A program made the position numbers and the translations under genes. Below the pieces are notes generated by a model that worked only from the letters and a program-made list of their open reading frames with translations, did not search any database and was not told where the DNA came from. Source: Cherax quadricarinatus (taxonomy: Eukaryota; Arthropoda; Malacostraca; Decapoda; Parastacidae). Taken from it: a DNA stretch of 64,000 nucleotides. Shown here piece after piece: positions 44,377-55,352 of the stretch. Each line of letters begins with the position of its first letter. Position 1 is the stretch's first letter. Location of the stretch: NCBI RefSeq assembly GCF_038502225.1, contig NC_091372.1:9277024-9341023 (forward strand), read 5' to 3'.

Positions 44377-45070
44377 AATTCAATTCAAGTTTATTCTCTA
44401 TAAGGGTTACAATGTGGGGTTTACAGGTTTTGGGTATTGTGTGGTTTACATGTTATAAAATACTAATTACAGAGGGGGCCACTAGGACACCTAGCATGGC
44501 TAGGCATTTCGGGCAGACTTAGATTAATTCTTAACATTAAATCCTTACAGATTATGGTATTAAGGCTAAGTGACTACATTATAATTTTGAGTTGATCGAC
44601 ACCATGCCTAACCCTTCTAGGGTAGGGTAGGTGCCTGAGCCCGAGCCTTTAGCTCATAAGACTGTCATTCCCATTAGCCCCCTTGAGGCGGGGATGGCAG
44701 ACCAGAGAGGCCTAGCTTGTGGCTAGGCCTGGGTACAGTTGATCCCAAAGATGAGGAGGTGCTTGTACCTCCTCCCATGGGAGACTTAGGTCTCAGACAC
44801 TCCCTAAAGAGGGAGCCAAGGCCGGGCCACCACTTGGAAAAGGCCCGGGCCGGGAGAATACCAGCTAATCTTTAACTAACTAACTAATTTGTGAGTTTAG
44901 CAATGTGAATGCTTTTGTTTTGGCTCAATACAAAGTGCCTACATTGGAGTGCCATAGGCAAACTTATGACTAGTTAGGATTTATTATTTTAAGATTAAGA
45001 TTAGTATTTCTGGGTTTATAGTCAGTGGGTGAGTGAGTGTAATTGTGAACCACCAGGTGGTTATCATGTA
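44377..45070 (-). mobile_element. 3' UTR region of a minus-strand LINE
   Basis: Plus-strand text CAATTCAAGTTTATTCTCTA near 44,383 and GGCATTTCGGGCAGACTTAG near 44,502 resemble a block at 43.79-43.90 kb (TTTTATTTCTTTGCGAAGG, CACTTCGGGCAGAATC), so both are probably the same LINE 3' end. The middle (44,590-44,870) is a G/C-richer stretch with GAGGAGGTGCTTGTACCTCC, a short inverted repeat. Assignment to the LINE is inferred from position. Confidence 0.5.
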
Positions 45071-45071
45071 G

Positions 45072-46600
45072 TTAGTTGTCGGGGTGTATCAGGGAGATAA
45101 GATGTTTTCTAACTGTAGTTTTGAAAGTGATGAATGTGCCTGCAGTTCTAAAGTTTTCAGGTAGCGTGTTCCAGATTTTAGGTCCTTTGAAATACATTGA
45201 ATTTTTGTAAAGGTTTAGTCGAACACGGGGAATGTCATAGAGATGTTTGTGTCTGGTGGATCCTGTCACAACTATCAAGAAAGCGTTTTAGGTCAAGGTT
45301 AATATTGGAATTTAGGGTCCTGTAGATATAGATTGCACAGTAGTAAGTGTGGATGTACAGGGCGTACGTTTAGGTCTCTGAAGAGTGGGGGGGGGTGTTG
45401 CCAGGGATGGGATTTAGTGATTATTCTTACTGCGGCTTTTTGTTGGGTTATTATTGGCTTTAGGTGTGTTGCTGCAGTTGATCCCCAAGCACAGATAGTA
45501 TAGGTGAGGTATGGATATATAAGTGAATGGTATAGTGTGAGAAGGGCAGTTTGTGGCACGTAGTATCGTATCTTGGAGAGGATCCCCACCGTTTTGGATA
45601 CTTTTTTTGATATGTGTTGGATATGGGTGCTGAAATTTAGGTTGTTGTTGAGGTATAGGCCAAGGAATTTGTCCTCATTATGTCTGGCAATTAGAGTGTT
45701 GTCGATCTTAATGTTTAATTTGCTCAACACCTGCTCTGCTACCAAACATAATATAGTAGGTTTTGCCAGTGTTAAGTGTAAGTTTATTGGCTGTCATCCA
45801 AGTCGATATTTTGATCAGCTCCTCGTTAACAATGGTGTTGAGGGTGGCAAGATTAGGGTGGGAGATGACATAAGTCGTGTCGTCAGCAGGTGTTGGGATA
45901 TGTTTGGAAGATCATTGATGTAAATGAGGAAGAGCACTTCCTTACGGAACTCCAGTATCAAGTGGCCGTATTGATGAGGCTGTGTCTTTAATGGTGACAA
46001 ACTGATACCTATCAGAAAGGTAGGATTTAAAATATGCAAGCGCATGGCCTCTTATGCCATAGTGGTCAAGTTTGTGGAGTAGGATGCCGTGGTCTACTGT
46101 GTCAAACGCTTTTCTTAGGTCAATAAAAATTCCTAGCGGATATTCCTTTTCAATGTGTAAAGCAGGTCTAGCATTTTTATAATTGCATCATTAGTGCTTT
46201 TATTTTTCCTGAATCCAAATTGGCAGGGGTTGAGTATGTTTTGTGACGTTATAAATAAATATAGTTTCCTGTACACGAGTTTCTCAAAGATTTTGGATAG
46301 CAATGGTAAGTTTGATATTGGTCTATAGTTGTTTACGTCTGTAGGGTCACCACCTTTATGTATTGGTGTAACCCTTGCCATCTTGAGTAGTTTCGGGAAG
46401 GTGCTAGTTTCTAGTGACTTGTTAAAAAGTAATGTAATAGCATGCGAAAGGACATGGGCCGCTCGCTTGTACAGTAATGGTGGGACATGAGACAGATTCC
46501 CCGAGTTATTTTTAAGTGACTTTATGTTCGCGGTGACTTCCGTGGGCTCATTTGGTACAAGATAGAAGGAATTTGGGAAACTCCCATCAAACGGACGATA
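45072..46600 (-). pseudogene. Broken LINE reverse transcriptase, minus strand
   Basis: Read right to left, the frames give VTPIHKGGDPTDVNNYRPIS with QFGFRKNKSTND (RT start), then VLFLIYINDLPNIS, then DNTLIARHNEDKFLGLYL with YLTYTICAWG, and finally MYFKGPKIWNTLP. These are RT and C-terminal blocks of a non-LTR element in the right order but in different frames. Several frameshifts separate them and the catalytic FADD region is disrupted. The coding-like sequence continues upstream to about 46,600 without an ATG, and no endonuclease is present, so the copy is 5'-truncated and dead. Confidence 0.8.
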
Positions 46601-46770
46601 ATGAAGACTTCATTGCAGCTATCCCGGCAGGATAAGTAACCCAGGCGATGTCAACAACCATATTCCACGTGGCTTATTTCACGATTGTAACTAGATATAA
46701 ACATGTAATTAGTTCATTATCAACATAATTTGTTCAATTGGAACTTTGTGGCCCAGTCCCTGTAATCTTT

Positions 46771-48668
46771 TGACTACCACTCAGAGGATGGCTATGGTGG
46801 GACTACCACCCACAGGATGGCTATGGTGGGACTACCACCCACAGGATGGCTATGGTGGGACTTCCACCCACAGGATGGCTATGGTGGGACTACCACCCAC
46901 AGGATGGCTATGGTGGGACTTCCACCCACAGGATGGCTATGGTGGGACTTCCACCCACAGGATGGCTATGGTGGGACTTCCACCCACAGGATGGCTATGG
47001 TGGGACTTCCACCCACAGGATGGCTATGGTGGGACTACCACACACAGGATGGCTATGGTGGGACTACCACCCACAGGATGGCTATGGTGGGACTTCCACC
47101 CACAGGATGGCTATGGTGGGACTTCCACCCACAGGATGGCTATGGTGGGAATTCCACCCACAGGATGGCTATGGTGGGACTTCCACCCACAGGATGGCTA
47201 TGGTGGGACTACCACACACAGGATGGCTATGGTGGGACTACCACACACAGGATGGCTATGGTGGGACTACCACCCACAGGATGGCTATGGTGGGACTACC
47301 ACCCACAGGATGGCTATGATGGGACTACCACTTACAGGATGGCTATGGTGGGACTACCACCCACAGGATGGCTATGGTGGGACTACCACAGGATGGCTAT
47401 GGTGGGACTACCACCCACAGGATGGCTATGGTGGGACTACCACTTACAGGATGGCTATGGTGGGACTACCACCCACAGGATGGCTATGGTGGGACTACCA
47501 CCCACAGGATGGCTATGGTGGGACTACCACCCACAGGATGGCTATGGTGGGACTACCACCCACAGGATGGCTATGGTGGGACTACCACTTACAGGATGGC
47601 TATGGTGGGACTACCACCCACAGGATGGCTATGGTGGGACTTCCACCCACAGGATGGCTATGGTGGGACTACCACCCACAGGATGGCTATGGTGGGACTA
47701 CCACCCACAGGATGGCTATGGTGGGACTACCACCCACAGGATGGCTATGGTGGGACTACCACCCACAGGATGGCTATGGTGGGACTACCACTTACAGGAT
47801 GGCTATGGTGGGACTACCACCCACAGGATGGCTATGGTGGGACTTCCACCCACAGGATGGCTATGGTGGGACTACCACCCACAGGATGGCTATGGTGGGA
47901 CTACCACTCAGAGGATGGCTATGGTGGGACTACCACCCACAGGATGGCTATGGTGGGACTACCACCCACAGGATGGCTATGGTGGGACTACCACCCACAG
48001 GATGGCTATGGTGGGACTACCACCCACAAGATGGCTATGGTGGGACTACCACCCACAGGATGGCTATGGTGGGACTACCACTTACAGGATGGCTATGGTG
48101 GGACTACCACCCACAGGATGGCTATGGTGGGACTACCACTTACAGGATGGCTATGGTGGGACTACCACCCACAGGATGGCTATGGTGGGACTACCACCCA
48201 CAGGATGGCTATGGTGGGACTACCACCCACAGGATGGCTATGGTGGGACTACCACCCACAGGATGGCTATGGTGGGACTACCACCCACAGGATGGCTATG
48301 GTGGGACTACCACCCACAGGATGGCTATGGTGGGACTACCACCCACAGGATGGCTATGGTGGGACTACCACCCACAGGATGGCTATGGTGGGACTACCAC
48401 CCACAGGATGGCTATGGTGGGACTACCACCCACGGGATGGCTATGGTGGGACTACCACCCACAGGATGGCTATGGTGGGACTACCACACACAGGATGGCT
48501 ATGGTGGGACTACCACCCACAGGATGGCTATGGTAGGACTACCACCCACAGGATGATTATGGTGGGACTATCACCCACGGGATGGTTATGGTGGGACTAC
48601 CACCCACAGGATGGCTATGGTGGGACTACCACCCACAGGATGGCTATGGTGGGACTACTACCCACAGG
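46771..48668. repeat. 29-bp minisatellite, left part
   Basis: About 65 copies of a 29-bp unit, GATGGCTATGGTGGGACTAC plus CACCCACAG. Common variants have TTCCACCCA, CACACA, CACTTA or CACTCAGAG. One unit near 47,392 lost about 8 bp. All plus-strand frames stay open with a 29-residue period and are repeat artefacts. Confidence 0.97.
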
Positions 48669-49122
48669 TTCCTAAACCTGTATTCCCTGGAACGCAGGAG
48701 GGAGAGATACATGATTATATACACATGGAAAATCCTAGAGGGACTAGTACCGAACTTGCACACGAAAATCACTCACTACGAAAGCAAAAGACTTGGTAGA
48801 CGATGTACCATCCCCCCAATGAAAAGCAGGGGTGTCACTAGCACGTTAAGAGACCATACAATAAGTGTCAGGGGCCCGAGACTGTTCAACTGCCTCCCAG
48901 CACACATAAGGGGGATTACCAACAGACCCCTGGCAGTCTTCAATCTGGCACTGGACAAGCACCTAAAGTCAGTTCCTGATCAGCCAGGCTGTGGCTCGTA
49001 CGTTTGTTTGCGTGCAGCCAGCAGCAACAGCCTGGTTGATCAGGCTCTGATCCACCAGGAGGCCTGGTCACAGACCGGGCCGCGGGGGCGTTGACCCCCG
49101 GAACTCTCTCCAGGTAAACTCC
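48669..49122 (+). mobile_element. LINE 3' fragment inserted in the 29-bp array
   Basis: A 454-bp insertion. Its frame reads LYSLERRRERYMIIYTWKIL, then GPRLFNCLPAHIRG and LALDKHLKSVPDQP, the C-terminal region of a jockey/CR1-type RT polyprotein, with a stop at 49,094. It ends with the GGGGGCGTTGACCCCCGGAA terminus. Identical array units flank it on both sides, so it landed after the array existed. Both edges touch the word CAGG, so the target-site duplication is unclear. Confidence 0.85.
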
Positions 49123-50943
49123 AGGATGGCTATGGTGGGAATACCACCCACAGGATGGCTATGGTGAGACTACCACCCACAGGATGGCTATGGTGGGACT
49201 ACCACCCACAGGATGGCTATGGTGAGACTACCACCCACAGGTTGGCTATGGTGGGACTACCACTTACAGGATGGCTATGGTGAGACTACCACCCACAGAA
49301 TGGCTATGGTGAGACTACCACCCACAGGATGGCTATGGTGAGACTACCACCCACAGGATGGCTATGGTGGGACTACCACCCACAGGATGGCTATGGTGGG
49401 ACTACCACTCAGAGGATGGCTATGGTGGGACTACCACCCACAGGATGGCTATGGGGGGACTACCACCCACAGGATGGCTATGGTGGGACTACCACCCACA
49501 GGATGGCTATGGTGGGACTACCACCCACTGGATGGCTATGGTGGGACTACTATCCACAGGATGGCTATGGTGAGACTACCACCCACAGGATAGCTATGGT
49601 GGGACTACCACTTACAGGATGGCTGTGGTGAGACTACCACCCACAGAATGGCTATGGTGAGACTACCACCCACAGGATGGCTATGGTGAGACTATCACCC
49701 ACAGGATGGCTATGGTGGGACTACCACCCACAGGATGGCTATGGTGGGACTACCACTCAGAGGATGGCTATGGTGGGACTACCACCCACAGGATGGCTAT
49801 GGTGGGACTACCACCCACAGGATGGCTTTGGTGGGACTACCACTCAGAGGATGGCTATGGTGGGACTACCACCCACAGGATGGCTATGGTGGGACTACCA
49901 CCCACAGGATGGCTATGGTGGGACTACCACCCACAGGATGGCTATGGTGGGACTACCACCCACAGGATGGCTATGGCTGGACTACCACCCACAGGATGGC
50001 TATGGTGAGACTACCACCCACAGGATGACTATGATGGGACTACCACCCACAGGATGGCTATGGTGGGACTTCCACCCACAAGAGGGCTATGGTGGGACTA
50101 CCACTCACAGGATGGCTATGGTGGGACTTCCACCCACAGGATGGCTATGATGGGACTACCACCCACAGGATGGCTATGGTGGGACTACCACCCACAGGAT
50201 GGCTATGGTGGGACTACCACCCTTAGGATTGCAATGGTGAGACTACCACCCACAGGATGACTATGATGAAACTGCCACCCACAGGATGGCTATGGTGGGA
50301 CTTCCACCCACAGAATGGCTAGGGTGGGACTACCACCCACAGGATGGCTATGGTGGGACTTCCACCCACAGGATGGCTATGGTGGGACTACCACCCACAG
50401 GATGGCTATGGTGGGACTACCACCCACAGGATGGCTATGGTGGGACTTCCACCCACAGGATGACTATGATGAGACTTCCACCCACAGGATGGCTATGGTG
50501 GGACTACCACCCACAGGATGGCTATGGTGGGACTTCCACCCACAGGATGGCTATGGTGGGACTACCACCCACAGGATGACTATGATGAGACTTCCACCCA
50601 CAGGATGGCTATGGTGGGACTACCACCCACAGGATGGCTATGGTGGGACTTCCACCCACAGGATGGCTATGGTGGGACTACCACCCACAGGATGGCAATG
50701 GTGAGACTACCACCCATAGGATGACTATGATGAGACTTCCACCCACAGGATGGCTATGGTGGGACTTCCACCCACAGGATGGCTATGGTGGGACTTCCAC
50801 CCACAGGATGGCTATGGTGGGACTACCACCCACAGGATGGCTATGGTGGGACTACCACCCACAGGATGGCTATGGTGGGACTTCCACCCACAGGATGGCT
50901 ATGGTGGGACTTCCACCCACAGGATGGCTATGGTGGGACTACC
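49123..50943. repeat. 29-bp minisatellite, right part
   Basis: About 63 copies of the same unit as at 46.8-48.7 kb. This side is more variable: GGTGAGACT, ATGACTATGATG and ATTGCAATGG variants are common, while the left part is uniform. Near 50,460-50,730 an ATGACTATGATGAGACTTCC variant recurs about every 115 bp, a four-unit higher-order pattern. Confidence 0.95.
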
Positions 50944-51044
50944 ATTGGGGTCCTTATAATATCTTACTTAAACCTTAAAAGTTAAAACAGCTTTTACGAG
51001 ATTCACGTAGTACTCAGACATTTTAAACTCAACCAATCATATCA

Positions 51045-51340
51045 ATAACAAACTGCAGCTAGCCGGGGATCGAACCCGTGTCGTTTTAGCGGACCTCATG
51101 GGAAGACTGAATATTCACGACGCCCTAAACCACACAATCATACAAACAACATAATCCTAGCGAACTCATGCTGTTTGTATGATTGTATGGTCCAGTGGTT
51201 CAGGGCGTCGTGAATTTTCGCTCTTCCTACTAGGTGGGCTAAAACAACACGGGTTCGATCCCCCGGCTAGCCGTAGTTTGTTATTCATTAAATACCACTT
51301 GTTCGTGGTTACAATAATACATACATATATACATATATAC
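51045..51340. mobile_element. Head-to-head inverted pair of tRNA-derived SINEs (family with ACGAAC tail)
   Basis: The left copy (51,050-51,150, minus) contains AGCCGGGGATCGAACCCGTG and CACGACGCCCTAAACCAC. The right copy (51,172-51,330, plus) contains TGGTCCAGTGGTTCAGGGCG (A-box-like), ACGGGTTCGATCCCCCGGCT (B-box-like) and the tail ACCACTTGTTCGTGGTTACA. Heads face each other across about 20 bp. The left copy lacks the tail. Confidence 0.75.
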
Positions 51341-51814
51341 AAGGAATTCGCAAGATCAGGCGAAGTATACACAAACACTGATCTCTGGCTGAAGGAGACT
51401 CGAACCTTGGAACAAGGTACGCAGGTAAGCCTTCTCCCTGAAAGCTGGCTGCCTTGGATCAAAGTCTAGCGCAAGCTGGACTCCAAGGTATTGGTCCAGT
51501 GTGGTGAGTTTGGTATAGCACTGCGTACCTTGTTCGCAGGTTCGAGTCTCCTTCAGCCAGAGATCAGTGTTTCTGTATATTTCGCCTGATCTTGCGAATT
51601 CCTTGCATTGTTAAAATCTCTAGTAAGGCTGATGCATGCAGGGGATGAGATGAAAAGCTGTAAGCCTTCTCCCTGAAAGCTGGGTGCCTTGGATCAAAGT
51701 CTAGCGCAAGCTCGACTCCAAGGTATTGGTCCAGTGTGGTGAGTTTGGTACAGCACTGCGTACCTTGTTCCAAGGTTCGTAGGTTCGAGTCTCCTTCAGC
51801 CAGAGATCAGTGTT

Positions 51815-51820
<6 letters not shown>
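51341..51820. mobile_element. Inverted pair plus third copy of another tRNA-like SINE
   Basis: The left arm (51,341-51,425, minus) is AAGGAATTCGCAAGATCAGG, then CTGGCTGAAGGAGACTCGAA. The right arm (51,525-51,605, plus) is GGTTCGAGTCTCCTTCAGCC, then CGCCTGATCTTGCGAATTCC. A further plus copy at 51,660-51,815 repeats the centre (GCCTTCTCCCTGAAAGCTGG) and the B-box-like segment, and runs straight into the (TA)n array. Confidence 0.75.

Positions 51821-51873
<53 letters not shown>
51814..51873. repeat. (TA)n microsatellite
   Basis: TA run with two GTA interruptions, between a SINE copy and the 5' end of the RTE LINE. Confidence 0.9.
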
Positions 51874-51874
<1 letters not shown>

Positions 51875-53828
51875 GAGAACAAATGGATTTGTCAGTTAAA
51901 AATAGGAGAGGAGAGTTATTAAATGGAGAGTTAGAGGTATTGGGAAGATGGAAGGAATATTTTGAGGAATTGTTAAATGTTGATGAAGATAGGGAAGCTG
52001 TGATTTCGTGTATAGGACAAGGAGGAATAACATCTTGTAGGAGTGAGGAAGAGCCAGTTGTGAGTGTGGGGGAAGTTCGTGAGGCAGTAGGTAAAATGAA
52101 AGGGGGTAAGGCAGCCGGGATTGATGGGATAAAGATAGAAATGTTAAAAGCAGGTGGGGATATAGTTTTGGAGTGGTTGGTGCAATTATTTAATAAATGT
52201 ATGGAAGAGGGTAAGGTACCTAGGGATTGGCAGAGAGCATGCATAGTTCCTTTGTATAAAGGCAAAGGGGATAAAAGAGAGTGCAAAAATTATAGGGGGA
52301 TAAGTCTGTTGAGTGTACCTGGTAAAGTGTATGGTAGAGTTATAATTGAAAGAATTAAGAGTAAGACGGAGAATAGGATAGCAGATGAACAAGGAGGCTT
52401 TAGGAAAGGTAGGGGGTGTGTGGACCAGGTGTTTACAGTGAAACATATAAGTGAACAGTATTTAGATAAGGCTAAAGAGGTCTTTGTGGCATTTATGGAT
52501 TTGGAAAAGGCGTATGACAGGGTGGATAGGGGGGCAATGTGGCAGATGTTGCAAGTGTATGGTGTAGGAGGTAGGTTACTGAAAGCAGTGAAGAGTTTTT
52601 ACGAGGATAGTGAGGCTCAAGTTAGAGTATGTAGGAAAGAGGGAAATTTTTTCCCAGTAAAAGTAGGCCTTAGACAAGGATGTGTGATGTCACCGTGGTT
52701 GTTTAATATATTTATAGATGGGGTTGTAAGAGAAGTAAATGCGAGGGTTTTGGCAAGAGGCGTGGAGTTAAAAGATAAAGAATCACACACAAAGTGGGAG
52801 TTGTCACAGCTGCTCTTTGCTGATGACACTGTGCTCTTGGGAGATTCTGAAGAGAAGTTGCAGAGATTGGTGGATGAATTTGGTAGGGTGTGCAAAAGAA
52901 GAAAATTAAAGGTGAATACAGGAAAGAGTAAGGTTATGAGGATAACAAAAAGATTAGGTGATGAAAGATTGAATATCAGATTGGAGGGAGAGAGTATGGA
53001 GGAGGTGAACGTATTCAGATATTTGGGAGTGGACGTGTCAGCGGATGGGTCTATGAAAGATGAGGTGAATCATAGAATTGATGAGGGAAAAAGAGTGAGT
53101 GGTGCACTTAGGAGTCTGTGGAAACAAAGAACTTTGTCCTTGGAGGCAAAGAGGGGAATGTATGAGAGTATAGTTTTACCAACGCTCTTATATGGGTGTG
53201 AAGCGTGGGTGATGAATGTTGCAGCGAGGAGAAGGCTGGAGGCAGTGGAGATGTCATGTCTGAGGGCAATGTGTGGTGTGAATATAATGCAGAGAATTCG
53301 TAGTTTGGAAGTTAGGAGGAGGTGCGGGATTACCAAAACTGTTGTCCAGAGGGCTGAGGAAGGGTTGTTGAGGTGGTTCGGACATGTAGAGAGAATGGAG
53401 CGAAACAGAATGACTTCAAGAGTGTATCAGTCTGTAGTGGAAGGAAGGCGGGGTAGGGGTCGGCCTAGGAAGGGTTGGAGGGAGGGGGTAAAGGAGGTTT
53501 TGTGTGCGAGGGGCTTGGACTTCCAGCAGGCATGCGTGAGCGTGTTTGATAGGAGTGAATGGAGACAAATGGTTTTTAATACTTGACGTGCTGTTGGAGT
53601 GTGAGCAAAGTAACATTTATGAAGGGATTCAGGGAAACCGGCAGGCCGGACTTGAGTCCTGGAGATGGGAAGTACAGTGCCTGCACTCTGAAGGAGGGGT
53701 GTTAATGTTGCAGTTTAAAAACTGTAGTGTAAAGCACCCTTCTGGCAAGACAGTGATGGAGTGAATGATGGTGAAAGTTTTTCTTTTTCGGGCCACCCTG
53801 CCTTGGTGGGAATCGGCCGGTGTGATAA

Positions 53829-53847
<19 letters not shown>
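51874..53847 (+). mobile_element. 5'-truncated RTE-type LINE with poly-A tail
   Basis: Contains the reverse transcriptase frame (51,883-53,586), a 3' UTR of about 240 bp ending GGTGGGAATCGGCCGGTGTG, then ATAATAAAA and a poly-A tract at 53,830-53,847. The endonuclease is missing because the element starts at a (TA)n run. A reversed, rearranged 3' UTR of the same family lies at 56.06-56.35 kb. Confidence 0.85.
51883..53586 (+). CDS. RTE-type reverse transcriptase, endonuclease missing
   Basis: Open from an ATG at 51,883 for 567 residues; the frame is also open further left through SINE and (TA)n sequence, which is not part of the element. Motifs in order: GKAAGIDGIKIEMLKAGG, NYRGISLLSVPGKVYGRV, EQGGFRKGRGCVDQVF, FMDLEKAYDRVDR, GLRQGCVMSPWLFNIF and the catalytic LFADD near residue 310. 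Next come KVNTGKSKVM and FRYLGVDVS, and the C-terminal WFGHVERM and GRRGRGRPRKGW typical of RTE/BovB-like elements. No frame damage is visible, so insertion was recent, but without the endonuclease the copy cannot act alone. The start codon is formal. Confidence 0.85.
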   Translation: MDLSVKNRRGELLNGELEVLGRWKEYFEELLNVDEDREAVISCIGQGGITSCRSEEEPVVSVGEVREAVGKMKGGKAAGIDGIKIEMLKAGGDIVLEWLVQLFNKCMEEGKVPRDWQRACIVPLYKGKGDKRECKNYRGISLLSVPGKVYGRVIIERIKSKTENRIADEQGGFRKGRGCVDQVFTVKHISEQYLDKAKEVFVAFMDLEKAYDRVDRGAMWQMLQVYGVGGRLLKAVKSFYEDSEAQVRVCRKEGNFFPVKVGLRQGCVMSPWLFNIFIDGVVREVNARVLARGVELKDKESHTKWELSQLLFADDTVLLGDSEEKLQRLVDEFGRVCKRRKLKVNTGKSKVMRITKRLGDERLNIRLEGESMEEVNVFRYLGVDVSADGSMKDEVNHRIDEGKRVSGALRSLWKQRTLSLEAKRGMYESIVLPTLLYGCEAWVMNVAARRRLEAVEMSCLRAMCGVNIMQRIRSLEVRRRCGITKTVVQRAEEGLLRWFGHVERMERNRMTSRVYQSVVEGRRGRGRPRKGWREGVKEVLCARGLDFQQACVSVFDRSEWRQMVFNT

Positions 53848-53860
<13 letters not shown>

Positions 53861-53868
53861 GTGTGTGT

Positions 53869-54193
53869 ACTCACCTATTTGTGGTTGCACGGGTCGAGTC
53901 ATAGCTCCTGGCCCCGCCTCTTCACTGATCGCTACTAGGTTCTCTCCCTGCTAAATGAGCTTTATCAAACCTCTTCTTAAAACTATGTATGGTTCTTGCC
54001 TCTACTACGTCACTTGCCAGACTGTTCCACTTCCAGACAACTCTGTGACAAAAGAAATACTTCCTAACATCCCTTTGACTCATCTGAGTCTTCAACTTCC
54101 AATTGTGTCCCCTTGCTGCTGTGTCCCATCTCTGGAACATTCTGTCTCTGTCCTCCTTGTCAGTTACTCGCAGTATTTTGTATGTCGTTATCG

Positions 54194-54195
<2 letters not shown>
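53869..54195 (-). mobile_element. CR1-like LINE 3' end (minus), between two microsatellites
   Basis: The minus-strand frame reads AITTYKILRVTDKEDRDRMF, then GHNWKLKTQMSQRDVRKYFF and VEARTIHSFKKRFDKAH with a stop at 53,922. The 3' terminus GGTGAGTACACACAC faces left into (GT)n/(TA)n at 53,847-53,868. Its truncated 5' edge abuts (GT)n at 54,199-54,266. It is about 70-80% similar by eye to the end of the frame at 61.37-62.68 kb. Confidence 0.85.

Positions 54196-54196
<1 letters not shown>

Positions 54197-54268
<72 letters not shown>
54197..54268. repeat. (GT)n microsatellite
   Basis: About 33 GT repeats with two TAT interruptions. Confidence 0.95.
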
Positions 54269-54272
<4 letters not shown>

Positions 54273-54605
54273 CTGTGTGAATTGGATAAAGTGTAACAGA
54301 AACTTCAACATTTTACACAAAGGGCATGTGGAGACTCGAACCCGGGTATTCAGGTTACAAACACTCCACGCTACAAACTCCAAAATGTGAAGCTAAGACT
54401 GAATACAGGCTGGACTTAAGTAATGTTAGCATCAGCTACCATCCGCATCCCTGGAGTGTAGGTTTTAACAGAGTTCTTCGCTCCACCTCAACACGAATCA
54501 CAGCGTAGCTCTTGTTCCCTTTTGCTGTCAGTGAATCGGTGAAACTGTAATGTAAATTATTTTTTTACTTGAGGGTTTTGTGGAGACCAGCGCCGTCTTA
54601 CTGGT
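54269..54605. other. Non-coding spacer
   Basis: A tRNA-like B-box segment on the minus strand may lie near 54,331 (GAGACTCGAACCCGGGTATT) but no full element was resolved. No gene is seen. Confidence 0.3.
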
Positions 54606-54609
54606 GCTT

Positions 54610-54785
54610 ATACAAAAAAAAGGCACAATACTGTGGCTGGAATAACACAAATAACGAGCACATGGGAGAGAGGAGGTTATGATGACATTCCGGTGCTCTT
54701 GTAAATGGTCCAAGTCGGACAGAAATGTTGTCATAAGCTTCTCTCTCTCCTGTAATTTGTATATTACTGGTATTGTCGTTGTCTG
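54610..54785. repeat. Dispersed palindromic element, both arms
   Basis: The left arm GGCACAATACTGTGGCTGGA followed by ACACAAATAACGAGCAC meets a right arm ending TAATTTGTATATTACTGGTA, TTGTC. Between them lies AAATGGTCCAAGTCGGACAG with AAATGTTGTCATAAGC. The half-copies at 13.14, 18.53 and 60.15 kb match one arm each. Confidence 0.6.
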
Positions 54786-55352
54786 TGGAGGGAACGAGGC
54801 AGCAACGACCGCTGGCTTGCTGGTATTGTTGTTGACTCCGGAGGGAACGAGGCAGCAACGACTGCTGGCTTGCTGGTGTTGTTGTTGACTCTGGAGGGAA
54901 CGAGGTAACAACGACCGCTGGCTTGCTGGTGTTGTTGTTGACTCTGGAGGGAACGAGGTAGCAACGACCGCTGGCTTGCTGGTGTTGTTGTTGACTCTGG
55001 AGGGAACGAGGTAGCAACGACCGCTGGCTTGCTGGTGTTGTTGTTGACTCTGGAGGGAACGAGGCAGCAACGACCGCTGGCTTGCTAGTGTTGTTGTTGA
55101 TTCTGGAGGGAACGAGGTAGCAACGACCGCTGGCTTGCTGGTGTTGTTGTTGACTCTGGAGGGAACGAGGTAGCAACGACCGCTGGCTTGCTAGTGTTGT
55201 TGTTGACTCTGGAGGGAACGAGGCAGCAACGACCGCTGGCTTGCTGGTGTTGTTGTTGACTCTGGAGGGAACGAGGCAGCAACGACCGCTGGCTTGCTGG
55301 TGTTGTTGTTGACTCTGGAGGGAACTAGGCAGCAGCTGCCACTGGCTTGCTG
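54771..55352. repeat. 53-bp minisatellite
   Basis: About 11 copies of a 53-bp unit: TGGTGTTGTTGTTGACTCTG, GAGGGAACGAGGTAGCAACG, ACCGCTGGCTTGC. GTAGC/GCAGC and CTGGT/CTAGT variants alternate. Minus-strand frames over it are artefacts. Confidence 0.95.

Noticed and set aside
44590..44870. Possible structured RNA in a G/C-rich stretch with short inverted repeats
   Set aside because: Only one short stem (GAGGAGGTGC...) is evident and the context is a LINE 3' region, so there is no independent support.
46746..50985. Long plus-strand frames with MAMVGLPPTGW-type repeats
   Set aside because: Three phases of the 29-bp array; a Gly/Trp/Tyr-rich look invited a silk or glue protein call, but all phases are equally open and no signal peptide or unique domain is present.
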